Assembly: GCA_026122225.1 (NCBI GenBank)
Contig: JANEZZ010001381.1
Coordinates: forward strand, 62,001-126,000
Source: Heloderma charlesbogerti
Lineage: Eukaryota; Chordata; Lepidosauria; Squamata; Helodermatidae
Length of the DNA stretch: 64,000 nt
Reading direction: 5' to 3'
The notes below the pieces were generated by a model that did not search any database, had not been told where the DNA came from, and saw only the letters and a program-made list of their open reading frames with translations. Every line of letters begins with the position of its first letter. The stretch's first letter is position 1. Position numbers and translations under genes: made by a program. Shown piece after piece: positions 55,401-64,000 of this stretch.

Positions 55401-56490
55401 CCAGTAGGGCCTTCAGCGGCCCTGTTTTACAACCACCTCGGCACAGACTCCAGAGTTCACGCATATGGCTAGACAGATGTGTTTGGCTGGCGTTCAAGGC
55501 TGGGAAATGAAGAGTTATGGAAGTGAAGAGGGCCCTGAGCACTGCAGAGAAGTTATGGGGCGGGAGGGGGAGGAGGGAGGGGGAATTTCCTCGGCTGCAG
55601 CCAGCCAGCCAGCCAGCCAGCGGGGTCGACAGCAACGCCAGGCAGCTATGGCCCGCGACTTGCTCCAAAGGGTCCGGCTTCAGAGCGTGTGCCTTGGGGG
55701 GGGGGGTACAGGATCAATGGAACTGGAGCAGTGGTATGCAAGGAAGATGGGGAACCTGGCAGCTGAGCTGCAGAACCGGGCCTGGCTTCTCCCGTGGTGG
55801 TGCTAGCGGAGGAGGACTCGGGGAGCCCTCTGGCCGGGCTGTACTGGCATCTGCAGGTGCATATGATGGAACGTTTTCGGACAGGAAGTGAGGTGGAAAG
55901 TGGGGCTGGACAGCCTGGGGTTCGGTAGGCCTGGGGGGCTGCTGACCCTGCACCCCCCCCGGACTCCCTGCTTCAGCAAGGGGCCAGCCTGGCCCTTGTG
56001 GGACCCAGGGGCCATGCCCGTGGGTGGGCTGGCAGGGCCCAGGATCGGCTGCCCGGTGCGGGGGGCTCCCCCAGGGCTGGCAGCTGCGGGAGCCAGGGTG
56101 CTGTGCCACACAGACCTTGGGTCTGACCCAGCGTCCGGGCTCTCCACAGGCGCTGACTCAGGATGCTGCTGTGTTGTGCACTGCCCCTCCTCTCCCCGAG
56201 CAGGGCTCACCAATTGCAAACTTCTGGCTTACTGGAGAGAAAACGCATGTCCCTTGCCCCCCTGCCCCCATTCTTAGGCCCGGGCACTGAACCTCCAGAT
56301 GGCCCCCCAGATGGCCCCCCTTGGGCTTTGGACAGCTTTCCTCCCACTCCAAAAGGCTGCGTCGCTGGCAGGAGGAGCTGAGCTGCCGTCCGCTGGTGTC
56401 TGGGGCATTCGGCCTTGCCCACCAGCAGGTGCGGCCCCCGAGAGCTTCTCAGGGATGGAACGCGGCCTTCTGCCCCGGTACCCCAAGCAG
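52425..56490 (-). other. SMG6 intron with an isolated CRE
   Basis: No exon was recognised. A repeat with 'gacccttgtggcacctcaaa' and 'ggcagaagcttttgtggaca' is at 52590-52660. A full palindromic CRE, TGACGTCA, is at 53301-53308 in a CpG-richer patch (53190-53480). (CAGC)n-type units 'agccagccagccagccag' are at about 55600-55620. Long frames such as plus 54506-55510 show no domain and are not supported. Confidence 0.55.
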
Positions 56491-56492
56491 AC

Positions 56493-56639
56493 CTGGATCT
56501 TGTCCTGGCGGCGCTGCTGCTCAGCCACCTTCCTGGTCAGTGCCTGCTTCTTCGCCCGCAGCTCCCTGATGTCCAGCTCTCCTCCACTCCCATCGGCCTC
56601 CGAGTCATCCTCAAAGGCCTCGATCTGGATGTCGTCCTC
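56493..56639 (-). CDS. SMG6: SMG6 coding exon (acidic and coiled-coil linker before PIN)
   Basis: The acceptor CCCTACACGCAG precedes GAGGACGACA; the donor is ATCCAG|GTCTGC. The 49 codons encode EDDIQIEAFEDDSEADGSGG, then ELDIRELRAKKQALTRKVAE and QQRRQDKIQ. An acidic stretch leads into a charged helix (RELRAKKQALTRK...EQQRRQ) that precedes the PIN domain in vertebrate SMG6. The donor has GT but a poor extended consensus (positions +3 to +6 CTGC). The joined protein reads QDKIQ|AVLKDQ, as expected for the family. Confidence 0.95.
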
Positions 56640-56765
56640 CTGCGTGTAGGGGAAGAAGGAGAAGAACTGTTGCGGCCAGCCCAGTGGACGACGGGAAGAG
56701 GTCTGGCTCGACCGCACTTTTCACCAGGGCTGCTCTGCACCGCAATGTAATCGTCTTTGCTGCAC

Positions 56766-56930
56766 TTAGAATCATGGAAGAGTAGGGCTGGAAGGGGCCT
56801 GCAAGACCGTGGAGTCCCACCCCTGCTCAATGCAGGAATCCACATCAGAGCATCCCTGACAGGTGGCTGTCCAGCCTCGTCTTGAACGCCTCCAGTGTGG
56901 GAGAGCCCCCCGCCTCCCTAGGGAATTGGT
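56766..56930 (-). mobile_element. CR1 LINE 3' fragment (in SMG6 intron)
   Basis: 'agaatcatggaagagtaggg', 'ccctgctcaatgcaggaatc' and 'cttgaacgcctccagtgtgg' match the CR1 3' UTR at 26205 and 26708. Confidence 0.9.
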
Positions 56931-56934
56931 TTTA

Positions 56935-57425
56935 ATTGCAGCGATTGTCTTTGTGAACTGCTTTGAGCTCAATGTACTGTGGAAAATGCGGTATACAAAG
57001 AAACTGATTACGGCACGACTAACATACTTAATCCCCCCCCCCCCCGCACTGTCTTCTCACAACGAATCCCTCCAGGCGCCTACTCCTCTGAGGGAGGCTT
57101 GGAGGCTGGCAACAAGGGAGGGGGCCTTCTCAGCAGTGGCCCCCGATGGTGGAACGCTCTCCCTACCAAGGCCTGCCTGGCACCAACGCTGGCATCTTTT
57201 CAGGGCTACGTCAAGCCTTTCCTCTGCTCCCAGGTGTTTGACAGGATAAGATGGGAGCTTTTCAGCAGGTCTTTGGATGATTTTGTTGATCGTGTAGAAT
57301 TGTTTGATACACTTGTGTGTGAACGGGTTTTATATTGTGTTCTCATATTGTATTTTTATGGCTTTAATCTTTATAAACTGCCTGGAGAGCTTTGGCTGTT
57401 GGGTGGTACAGAAATGGAATAAAGG
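56935..57425 (+). mobile_element. L2-type LINE 3' UTR (in SMG6 intron)
   Basis: 'gtggcccccgatggtggaac', 'ggctacgtcaagcctttcct', 'ataaactgcctggagagctt' and 'tggctgttgggtggtacaga' are the L2-like 3' region. A separate short tail ('gtgaactgctttgagctcaa') precedes it. Confidence 0.7.
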
Positions 57426-57529
57426 AATGAACAGATCCAGAGTCCCCTTGCAGAACTACTGTTCCCAGGGCCTCTTGGGAGGGGGTTATGTGACTCACTC
57501 CTTCCCTCCCCGCAAGAAATGGCCTAGGC

Positions 57530-57602
57530 TTCCTGAAGCTGGTGCCCTCCACGTGTGGCAGGCTGCAACTCCCATCATGGTAGGGCACCAGGTTGCGGAA
57601 GG
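57530..57602. repeat. Foldback element type 1, internally deleted
   Basis: 'gaagctggtgccctccacgt' and 'ggctgcaactcccatcatgg' run directly into 'agggcaccaggttgcggaag'. Confidence 0.6.
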
Positions 57603-57813
57603 CCGAGCCATTCTGCTCCCTCTACAAAGAAGAGTCGAACAGGAGGCCCAAATCTACAGCCACCACCTCTAAGCCCATGGCCCCACCAGGAGCAGAGCGG
57701 GCTCAGCAGCCTCGGGGACAAATGCCTCCTGGCCTCTTCTTCTTCGGCCTGACCTCCTGCGAGATCCTCTGCAAGACAAGCGCGGCCTTGCAGAGAGGCT
57801 GGCAGGGATGCTG

Positions 57814-57814
<1 letters not shown>

Positions 57815-57852
<38 letters not shown>
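57815..57852 (+). repeat. (CA)n microsatellite
   Basis: A perfect CA run of about 38 bases lies in an SMG6 intron. Confidence 0.97.
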
Positions 57853-57854
<2 letters not shown>

Positions 57855-58381
57855 CCTGTAGAGAACCCCGGGCTACAGGAACAAGCCGGGGCAGAAAAAC
57901 AAGCGGAGAAATTCCTTAATCACATCAGGATGTGAGAGAAGCAAGGGAGGGCAGGGAAGGGGGGGGGGAGAGAAGAGCCAGCAACAGTCCCTCTTCCTGT
58001 ACGTGTGTTGGAGGCTGCTGTTCGACGTTGCCCCCCCCGCTATAAACTCGATCCTGAGCCTGAACCCTAACCCCCCCAAGCCCTGCTCCTCCTTCCCACC
58101 CAACCACCCCTTTCCTGCTGGGCCTGAGCTGTACATTATTAAAGCAGTGCCCCCTCCCCGCCCGCATCGTACTTGCACAGCGCATCTGGAACTCATCGCT
58201 GTTGCCAGAGAGAGCAGAGAAAAGCTTTCGGGTGGGACTGGCAGGAAAGGGCATAGCACACTCGAGAGACACTGTGCAGCCCCCTGCCCGCGTCCTCGCC
58301 AGCTATAAATAGCGGGGGAGTGCAGGCCAGCCCAGGCCCCGCTGGGGCAATTGCCCCGCCACCCCCCTTCCCACCCGGTAC

Positions 58382-58558
58382 CTGATCTTCCAGTTGTTTT
58401 CCCTCTTGGCTTGCTGTTTCCTTTCCCATGGCGTCTGGGACGGGGGCCACTGAGACATACTTTCCACCCTTGAATGCCAGCAATGGCTCTTCTTGGCCAC
58501 AAAGGGCTTCCAGGAAATACTTCAGCACCGTGACCCTCTTGCAGTCGGCTGCGTTAGC
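58382..58558 (-). CDS. SMG6: SMG6 coding exon (helical region before the acidic linker)
   Basis: The acceptor CGGTTCTGTAG precedes GCTAACGCAG; the donor is GATCAG|GTACCG. The 59 codons encode ANAADCKRVTVLKYFLEALC, then GQEEPLLAFKGGKYVSVAPV and PDAMGKETASQEGKQLEDQ. The block CKRVTVLKYFLEALCGQEEP is highly conserved in vertebrate SMG6 and ends the helical-hairpin region after the TPR fold. It joins in phase 0 to the next exon as LEDQ|EDDIQ. This is the most upstream SMG6 exon recognised in the window. Confidence 0.96.
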
Positions 58559-58710
58559 CTACAGAACCGGGGTGGGGGGAAGAGGAGAGGGGAAAAAAGA
58601 GGGGTGGGTGAGTTTAGAGGGGCTTGTGGGGAAGTGTTGAGAGGGTAAAGCCAGAGAGACATGGATTCAAGTCTTGTCACCTCTGCTGTGGAACAATGGA
58701 AAATGGCAGC

Positions 58711-58826
58711 CTTCTCCAACCTGGCGCCCTCCTGATGCGTTGGCTACAAATCCTAGGATCCTGAGGGACGCTGGGATTTGTAGTCCAACACAGTGGGAAG
58801 GTGCCAGGTTGGGGAAGGCTGGAATA
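58711..58826. repeat. Foldback element type 1 (in SMG6 intron)
   Basis: 'ctccaacctggcgccctcct' and 'tacaaatcctaggatcctga' oppose 'gggatttgtagtccaacaca' and 'aggtgccaggttggggaagg'. Confidence 0.8.
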
Positions 58827-59575
58827 TGGCAACTGCCTCCCAGGGCAAAACACAAGAGGCAGCTGCTTGTAAAGGCAGAAAATGGTGGCATCAGGGGCTC
58901 ACAAGACCCTTGGTTCCTTGTGTGGGGGGACGGCAGACCAATTCCCAACCCTGGCCCCTGACCCCCACCCCCAGAATGAAAAGAGGGTGAGATGAGAAGA
59001 GAGTGTACCCCTCCTCCTGCCACCTGCAGCACAAGAGGGCACGGTGTGCCGGAGCCTCCAAACAGACTTGGGCCCCGGTACCTCTGCTTTTTAAATCAAT
59101 GTTTTGTTAGCTATGTCTTTATAGCTATGCTGCCCAAATGGCCTCCAGGGCAGCTCACCTGTGGAAATCGCCACAAAATACAAGAATGAAACCACAAAGC
59201 AAGCAAGCATCCGAACAGTGTCTTAGGGCCTCGGCACTGGGCTCCGCAGAGCAGTGCTGGGCCCAGCCGCTTGTCCCAGCTGAGAGAAGGGGCCTTCCAG
59301 GTTTGGCAAAATCAGCTGCCAAGGTCCCCTGCACGGCAGGTCCAGGGTGTTGAAGAGGAAGGGTGGCTCAGGAGGGGTCCTTTCAGCCACTGCCACACCA
59401 ACCGGATGAATGGCGGGGAAGGGGGCTTTGGAGCAGGGGCAGGTGGCTGACACGGGGGAGATTTAGGCAGGTGCTGAGATCTGGGTCCGCCCCCCCAAAC
59501 CATATGCTCCTCCTTCCCCACAGCCTGCGAAGAAGAAATGGGGTAATCCTCAGCTGTCTGGCAGGGGGCGCACAA

Positions 59576-59680
59576 CTTGTGGCCCTCCAGATGATATCGG
59601 ACTGCAACTCCTATCAGCCCCAGCCAGTGTGGCCAACAGGGAGGGATGATGGGGCTTGCAATCCGACAGCATCCCTGCTG
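59576..59680. repeat. Foldback element type 1 (in SMG6 intron)
   Basis: 'gtggccctccagatgatatc' and 'ggactgcaactcctatcagc' oppose 'ggggcttgcaatccgacagc'. Confidence 0.7.
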
Positions 59681-61889
59681 CACGGGGCTTGGCTCTCTCT
59701 CAACAGCAAGGGAGATCTATGAGAACAGCCAACGGGTCCCTGTAGTCCAGCACCTGGCTCATCCAGCCCCGATGCTGTGCGCTGTCTAGCAGCCTATGTG
59801 CTGCATGAAGAAATCCGCCTGGTGGTCTGTCCTGACTCTCCCGCCAGCCAGGGAGAGCAAGCCCAGCTTTAAGCGAGGGAGTAGCGGGCAAGCTTCCAGA
59901 TCACTCAGAGTTCTTCATCAGGCAGACAAGAGAATTGGCTTGCAGATAAGACAGATTTCAATTGTTCCCTCACCTGTTTCGTGCCCTCCCCCTCCCCTCC
60001 CCATTGCTGTCCTCTTTCTGAAATGAGGATAGTGTGACCAGAGGGAAGTGAGAGAAAGGAGATGGGAGTGGGCGTGGGTGCTGGGAGAGAAATGAGGAAA
60101 GGAGTCTGCCTGTAGCACTCAGCCTGCTCCTCCTCCTCCTGATCTATCTCAAAGGGCGGGTTTTACAGAGCGCCCCCCCATTCCCGAGGGCACTCGCCTC
60201 TCTGCTGTGGCCAGATCTGCCAGGAGTTCCCTCGAGAACTGAGGCCCTCTGTGCCACACGCCTACACTTGCCAACTGCAATGCCAGTCGGCGGGAGGGCC
60301 CCAAGGCACCCAGGAGGACGAGCCAGAGACCCCAGGAACCACGCTGCTCTCAGCCGCAAGAGGACTGCCGCCAAGCAGCGCCTGCCCCCTGTCTTGGCCT
60401 CGGCCACGTGGGGGTAGCGAGGCAAGGCCGACCTGCAGGAGTGGTTGTCAGGACGATGGAGACGCGTGCAGAGCGCTCTGAACACACGGCACAGTTAAAT
60501 AAAACCTCTATGAACAGGCTTACTGGGCGGGGGGAGGGCCAGTGCCAGCTGTGGCTAGTTGAGGGCCCCTGGGCAAGACACCCCTGCGGGCCCCTCCCCC
60601 AGTGACTTGACCTTCTCGCCGCCACGGGCACCAGCTGCTCTTGCTGCTGCTCCTCTTGCCTGCTTGCCAGGCAGGGAGCCGGGGGGCCAGGAGGTTGCAG
60701 CCTCCGCTGCTCCCCCTTCCTGCTTGCCACCACCGCTGCCTGGGCAGGAGCGAGGCAGGCAACCCAGTAGGTGGCAACGAGAAGAGCAGGAGCGGGTCCA
60801 GGGGGCTCTTGGCAGCAGGCCCCTGCTGGTGTGCGGGCCCTCGGCGGGTGCTCGACCATGGCGAGCTGTGGCGCCAGCCCCAGGAACTGTGGCCAAGGCC
60901 TGGGCAGAAGCTGGGGACCCCTGACCTCACGCACCAGGGGGCTGAGCAGCAGCAGAGTGGAGGCCTGCTGGGCAGCAGGGACAAACTGGGGATCAAGCGC
61001 CATGCCCCGGGCCCTCGGTGGTGCGTCCTGCACAAGGCCCTTCCCCTCCGGGCCAAGGGGAGGCAATGGCCTAGGCTGGGCCAGGGGGCCGCACATGCTG
61101 AGTGAGTCACTGCTGTCAGGAGAGGCAGCTCCACGGTGCCCAGCAGAGGAAGTGGCTTCACTCCCCCCACCGCCCCACTGCCAGCTTCCTCTGCGGGCTA
61201 ATTGGAGCTGCATGGCGTGCAGCACATCAGCCGCCTGACCCCACTGTGACCCCCCTAGCCTCGTGCCCCCCGCCAGCTACTGCAGGAAGCAGGGGACACT
61301 CCATAAGAGGAGGAGGAGGAGAGGGGCTGGATCCCTCATGCCACCCAGAAGGCCAGGGGCAGATGCTAACTGCCCTGTAGCAAGCGTGGGTGCACAGGGA
61401 GAGACAAGCTAGCAGGACGCAGGGGGCATGGGGCTGGGTGTTCCAGGACACTGCTCAGCATTGCCAGGCATCGGGTGGGGGTGGAGGAGGAAAGGGTGTT
61501 TAGACATGCCCCGTGCTGCCGGCACCCCCGCTCTCCCACCCCCCCGTAACTCTGGCCTGCCTCATGGTGCTGGGCTGAGGCAAGGAAGCTCCCTTTGAGC
61601 ATTTCAGTTCTTTTCTGACATAGCACATTTCTGATCAGGCAATCTGTCATATTTTTATGCCACTGTTCTGCAGCCGCTAGTCACAGCCACATTCACATGG
61701 CACCAGCAGCAGTCACAAAAGCAGCATGATTGAGGCACTGAACTAATCGGTGCCACTGCAACAGCCCCCCCCCCTTTTTAAAAAAGGAAAGGACGGGGGA
61801 GGGGTTTATGAAATCAGAGACTAAAAAAGGCTGAAGAACTAAAATGCTTGCTTAAAGTAAGTGGGGGCAGAGGGAAGCTTCTACCATCC

Positions 61890-62430
61890 TCTAGGAATTC
61901 AGGAAGCTGCCTTGTACCGAGTCAGACCCTGGATCCATCTAGTCCAGTACTGTTGACATGGACTGGAAGCAAAGCTGTCCAAGGTTTCAGGCAGGAATTT
62001 TCCTAGCTCTACCTGGAGACGCCAGGGATTGATGCTTGCATGCCAAGAAGGGGCTCTGCCCCTGAGCTATTTTTACTTCCACTAAAAATAAAGATTCCAG
62101 TCCTCAAGGTCCTGAATAAAGGGCTGGTTTAAATAGGAACACAGAAAGCTACCTTCTACCCAGTCAGATCATTTCTCCATCTAGCCCAGGTCTATGCCAG
62201 GTGTGGGCAACTGGTAGGTGTTGGCCTCCAACTCCCCTCACCCCTCACCCCCGGCTATGGTTGAAGGCCAAAACCTCAGGAGGGCCATATGCTGTCGACC
62301 CTGGGCTACAGTGTCGGGCAGTGGCTCTCCTGGGCTCCAGGCAGGGTCCCTTCCCAGCCCTACCTGGGATCGAAGCTGGGACCTTCCATATGCCAAGCAG
62401 GGGCTCTGCCACTGAGCCACAGCCCCTCAA
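61890..62430 (-). repeat. Two head-to-tail tRNA-derived SINE copies, one split by a foldback
   Basis: Copies at about 61897-62080 and 62138-62430 are joined by a linker containing 'aagattccagtcctcaaggt' and 'cctgaataaagggctggttt'. The second copy is interrupted near 62190-62290 by a foldback type 1 sequence ('ggtgtgggcaactggtaggt' to 'aaacctcaggagggccatat'). Confidence 0.7.
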
Positions 62431-62605
62431 AGCTACCTACAGAAGCAGCTGGTCAGCTCGGCGGGCGAACTTCCACAGTCACACTGAGTATCACTTCTAA
62501 GGAAGAGAACGGGGCCCTGAAGCTGCAAGCATCCCATTTCACCCAGCGACCCAGGGAATGTCTATATGACTAACCAAAAACAGGTTCAAAAAGTCTTAAG
62601 GCTGC

Positions 62606-62735
62606 CTCCCCCAACCCAGCACCCTCCAGATGGCTTCACCACAACTCCCATCATCCCCCCCATTGTCCCCAGCCAGCATGGCTGTAGGCGTAGCAGCCCA
62701 CTACATCTGGTAGGCGCCAGGTTGGGGAAAACTAG
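62606..62735. repeat. Foldback element type 1 (in SMG6 intron)
   Basis: 'cccaacccagcaccctccag' and 'accacaactcccatcatccc' oppose 'ctacatctggtaggcgccag' and 'gttggggaaaac'. Confidence 0.75.
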
Positions 62736-62739
62736 TTTA

Positions 62740-64000
62740 AGATACGCCCACAAAGGAAAGGCTGGGATCGGCAGACCTGGAAGGAGCCAAGGGAAGATGA
62801 TGCTTCAGGAGGAAGGCGGGGCCGAGGAAACCGCTGCTCCCAGGGCGGACGCAGGGGCCACTGCACCCATCCCAAGCCGTGTCAGGTCTCTGGTGGAGGT
62901 GCAGCCCAGCCCAAAGGGGAGAAGAGGGCTCTCTCCACTCTGCACCCAGCCTGCCTCCTAAGGCTGTGCCCTGGCATCTCGGGGCTTGAAATGGTTTATT
63001 TCATTCTCAAGAAATGGTTACGGAGTCAGCACCGGGGTTGAGGATGGAAAGCTGGCTCTGGACGCTGGGGCGGTCAAGACCCCTGTGACTCCCTCGCCTT
63101 GGTCTCCCTTGGCCGTGGTTGCCAGGGTCCAAAAGCGAGCCAAAGACAAGAAGGTGCCCCATGGTGCGGCGCGCATCATCGGGAAAGGAACCCACGGCAG
63201 GAGTTCTCGTGGCCCACAGCAATCCTGGTGGGCTGGCTCAGTGCGACCTCCCAGCCTCACGCCTCCGGAGGTGCTGGGCTACAACCCTGGGAAACCTGGC
63301 TCAGTGCATCCGACAGACACTCTGGTGAGAACTTGTTCCTGGCTGGAAAGAAGTGGCAGGATTGGGCCTCTCTGGCCAAGACCTGGGGCTAGGCCCCATG
63401 TGTCCCACACCCACAGCTCACCCAAGTCCCATGGGTCTGCTTCCCTGTCTTCTATGTTCATCCCTGCCCTCAACTGCCTCTGAGGATTTGTCTAGAGCCA
63501 GGAACTGAGGGGGCAAGGAAAGACCTCGCACGGCTGGGCAAGGCCGAGCTCGCCCCATGCGGCCAGGTCAGCATAGCAGAGCAGCTGCTGGCACCCCAGG
63601 GTGGGCTGTGTGTGCGCACATGCAACTCTGAAGCAACTGGTGGCGGGGGGGGTGCGAGGAGAGCGGGAGAGGGCTTTGAACGTGGCCCAGAGCACTCCTG
63701 GCGACACACTCTGGGAAAAGGCTGCCAGGGCCTCCCTTCCGCACCTCTGTCAAATGCTCAGGGGAGTCTGGCATAGACTCCTCTGAGCACTAGACAGGTG
63801 ACTGAAGCTTCAGGAGGAGGAGCAGGGATCTTTGCTGAGCCTTCCCTCAGGAAAGACTTAGCCTTGCTGCCATGGGGACTGCCACAGTCCTGGGCCAGGA
63901 CTTGGAATTAAAGGCTTATTTAATTTAGCGGCAGCTTCAAGCAGCTGCACCCGAGCTGGAGTGATCCCATCCCCAAGGCAGCGGAGCTTTCAGCGTGAAC
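62740..64000 (-). other. SMG6 intron continuing to the window edge
   Basis: No exon or named repeat was recognised. The plus frame at 62986-63483 has no splice context or family resemblance. Confidence 0.5.

Larger units (their letters stand above)
58560..61888 (-). other. SMG6 intron
   Basis: No further exon was recognised on the minus strand. Foldback type 1 copies are at 58711-58826 and 59576-59680. A GC-rich stretch at 60350-61225 stays open for 291 codons on the minus strand but reads as Ala, Pro, Gly and Gln-rich sequence with no domain, and a second frame is open over the same bases. Confidence 0.55.
45400..64000 (-). other. SMG6: SMG6 gene, 3' part (six coding exons)
   Basis: Coding exons in transcription order are 58558-58382, 56639-56493, 52421-52268, 49757-49546, 47984-47903 and 46910-46780. 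All join in frame with AG/GT borders (phases 0, 0, 0, 1, 0, 1 at each exon start) and give 300 residues to the stop. Upstream exons, which encode the EJC-binding motifs and the 14-3-3-like TPR region, must lie beyond the right edge. Genomic order and orientation relative to HIC1 are as in mammals. Confidence 0.9.

Noticed and set aside
54506..55510. 334-codon plus-strand frame in an SMG6 intron
   Set aside because: No domain, no splice signals supporting it and a second open frame over the same region.
60350..61225. 291-codon minus-strand frame in the SMG6 intron, considered as an upstream SMG6 exon
   Set aside because: The translation shows no SMG6 motif and is compositionally biased; another minus frame is open over the same bases.
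62986..63483. 165-codon plus-strand frame near the right edge
   Set aside because: No recognisable family and no supporting context; lies in an SMG6 intron.

Overview
The window looks like genomic DNA of a squamate reptile, most likely a lizard. The interspersed repeats support this: CR1, L2-like and BovB/RTE LINE fragments, tRNA-derived SINEs, Sauria-type SINE pieces and many short foldback elements. The very GC-rich genes would fit a microchromosome, but that is an inference. The region is the counterpart of human 17p13.3 around HIC1, with the same order and orientation of miR-212 (minus), HIC1 (plus) and SMG6 (minus).

Layout. At 2.05-2.14 kb lies the pre-miR-212 hairpin on the minus strand. 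Upstream of it on the same strand, at 4.47-4.80 kb, is a CpG-rich promoter with a full palindromic CRE, a CRE-like half site, a TATA box and a consensus splice donor. These fit a CREB-driven non-coding primary transcript whose first intron holds the microRNA. From 5 to 34.6 kb I find no protein-coding gene. This stretch holds repeats (a BovB 3' end with a target-site duplication, a CR1 with reverse-transcriptase coding sequence, L2 fragments, SINEs, foldback elements) and two GC-rich islands (10.85-14.16 kb and 18.4-19.0 kb) with no gene I can assign.

At 34.6-40.6 kb is a large GC-rich island containing HIC1. A short coding first exon (36057-36108) splices in frame to a large second exon (37938-40042) that encodes the BTB domain, a CtBP-binding motif, a SUMO motif and five C2H2 zinc fingers. 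HIC1 is a transcriptional repressor.

SMG6 runs the opposite way from the right. Its last six coding exons (58558 down to 46780) encode the C-terminal 300 residues, including the complete PIN nuclease domain that cuts mRNA in nonsense-mediated decay. The rest of SMG6 lies beyond the right edge, and no further SMG6 exon was recognised in 58.56-64 kb. HIC1 and SMG6 are convergent, with 6.7 kb between their stop codons. Everything was read by eye; repeat family names and boundaries are approximate.
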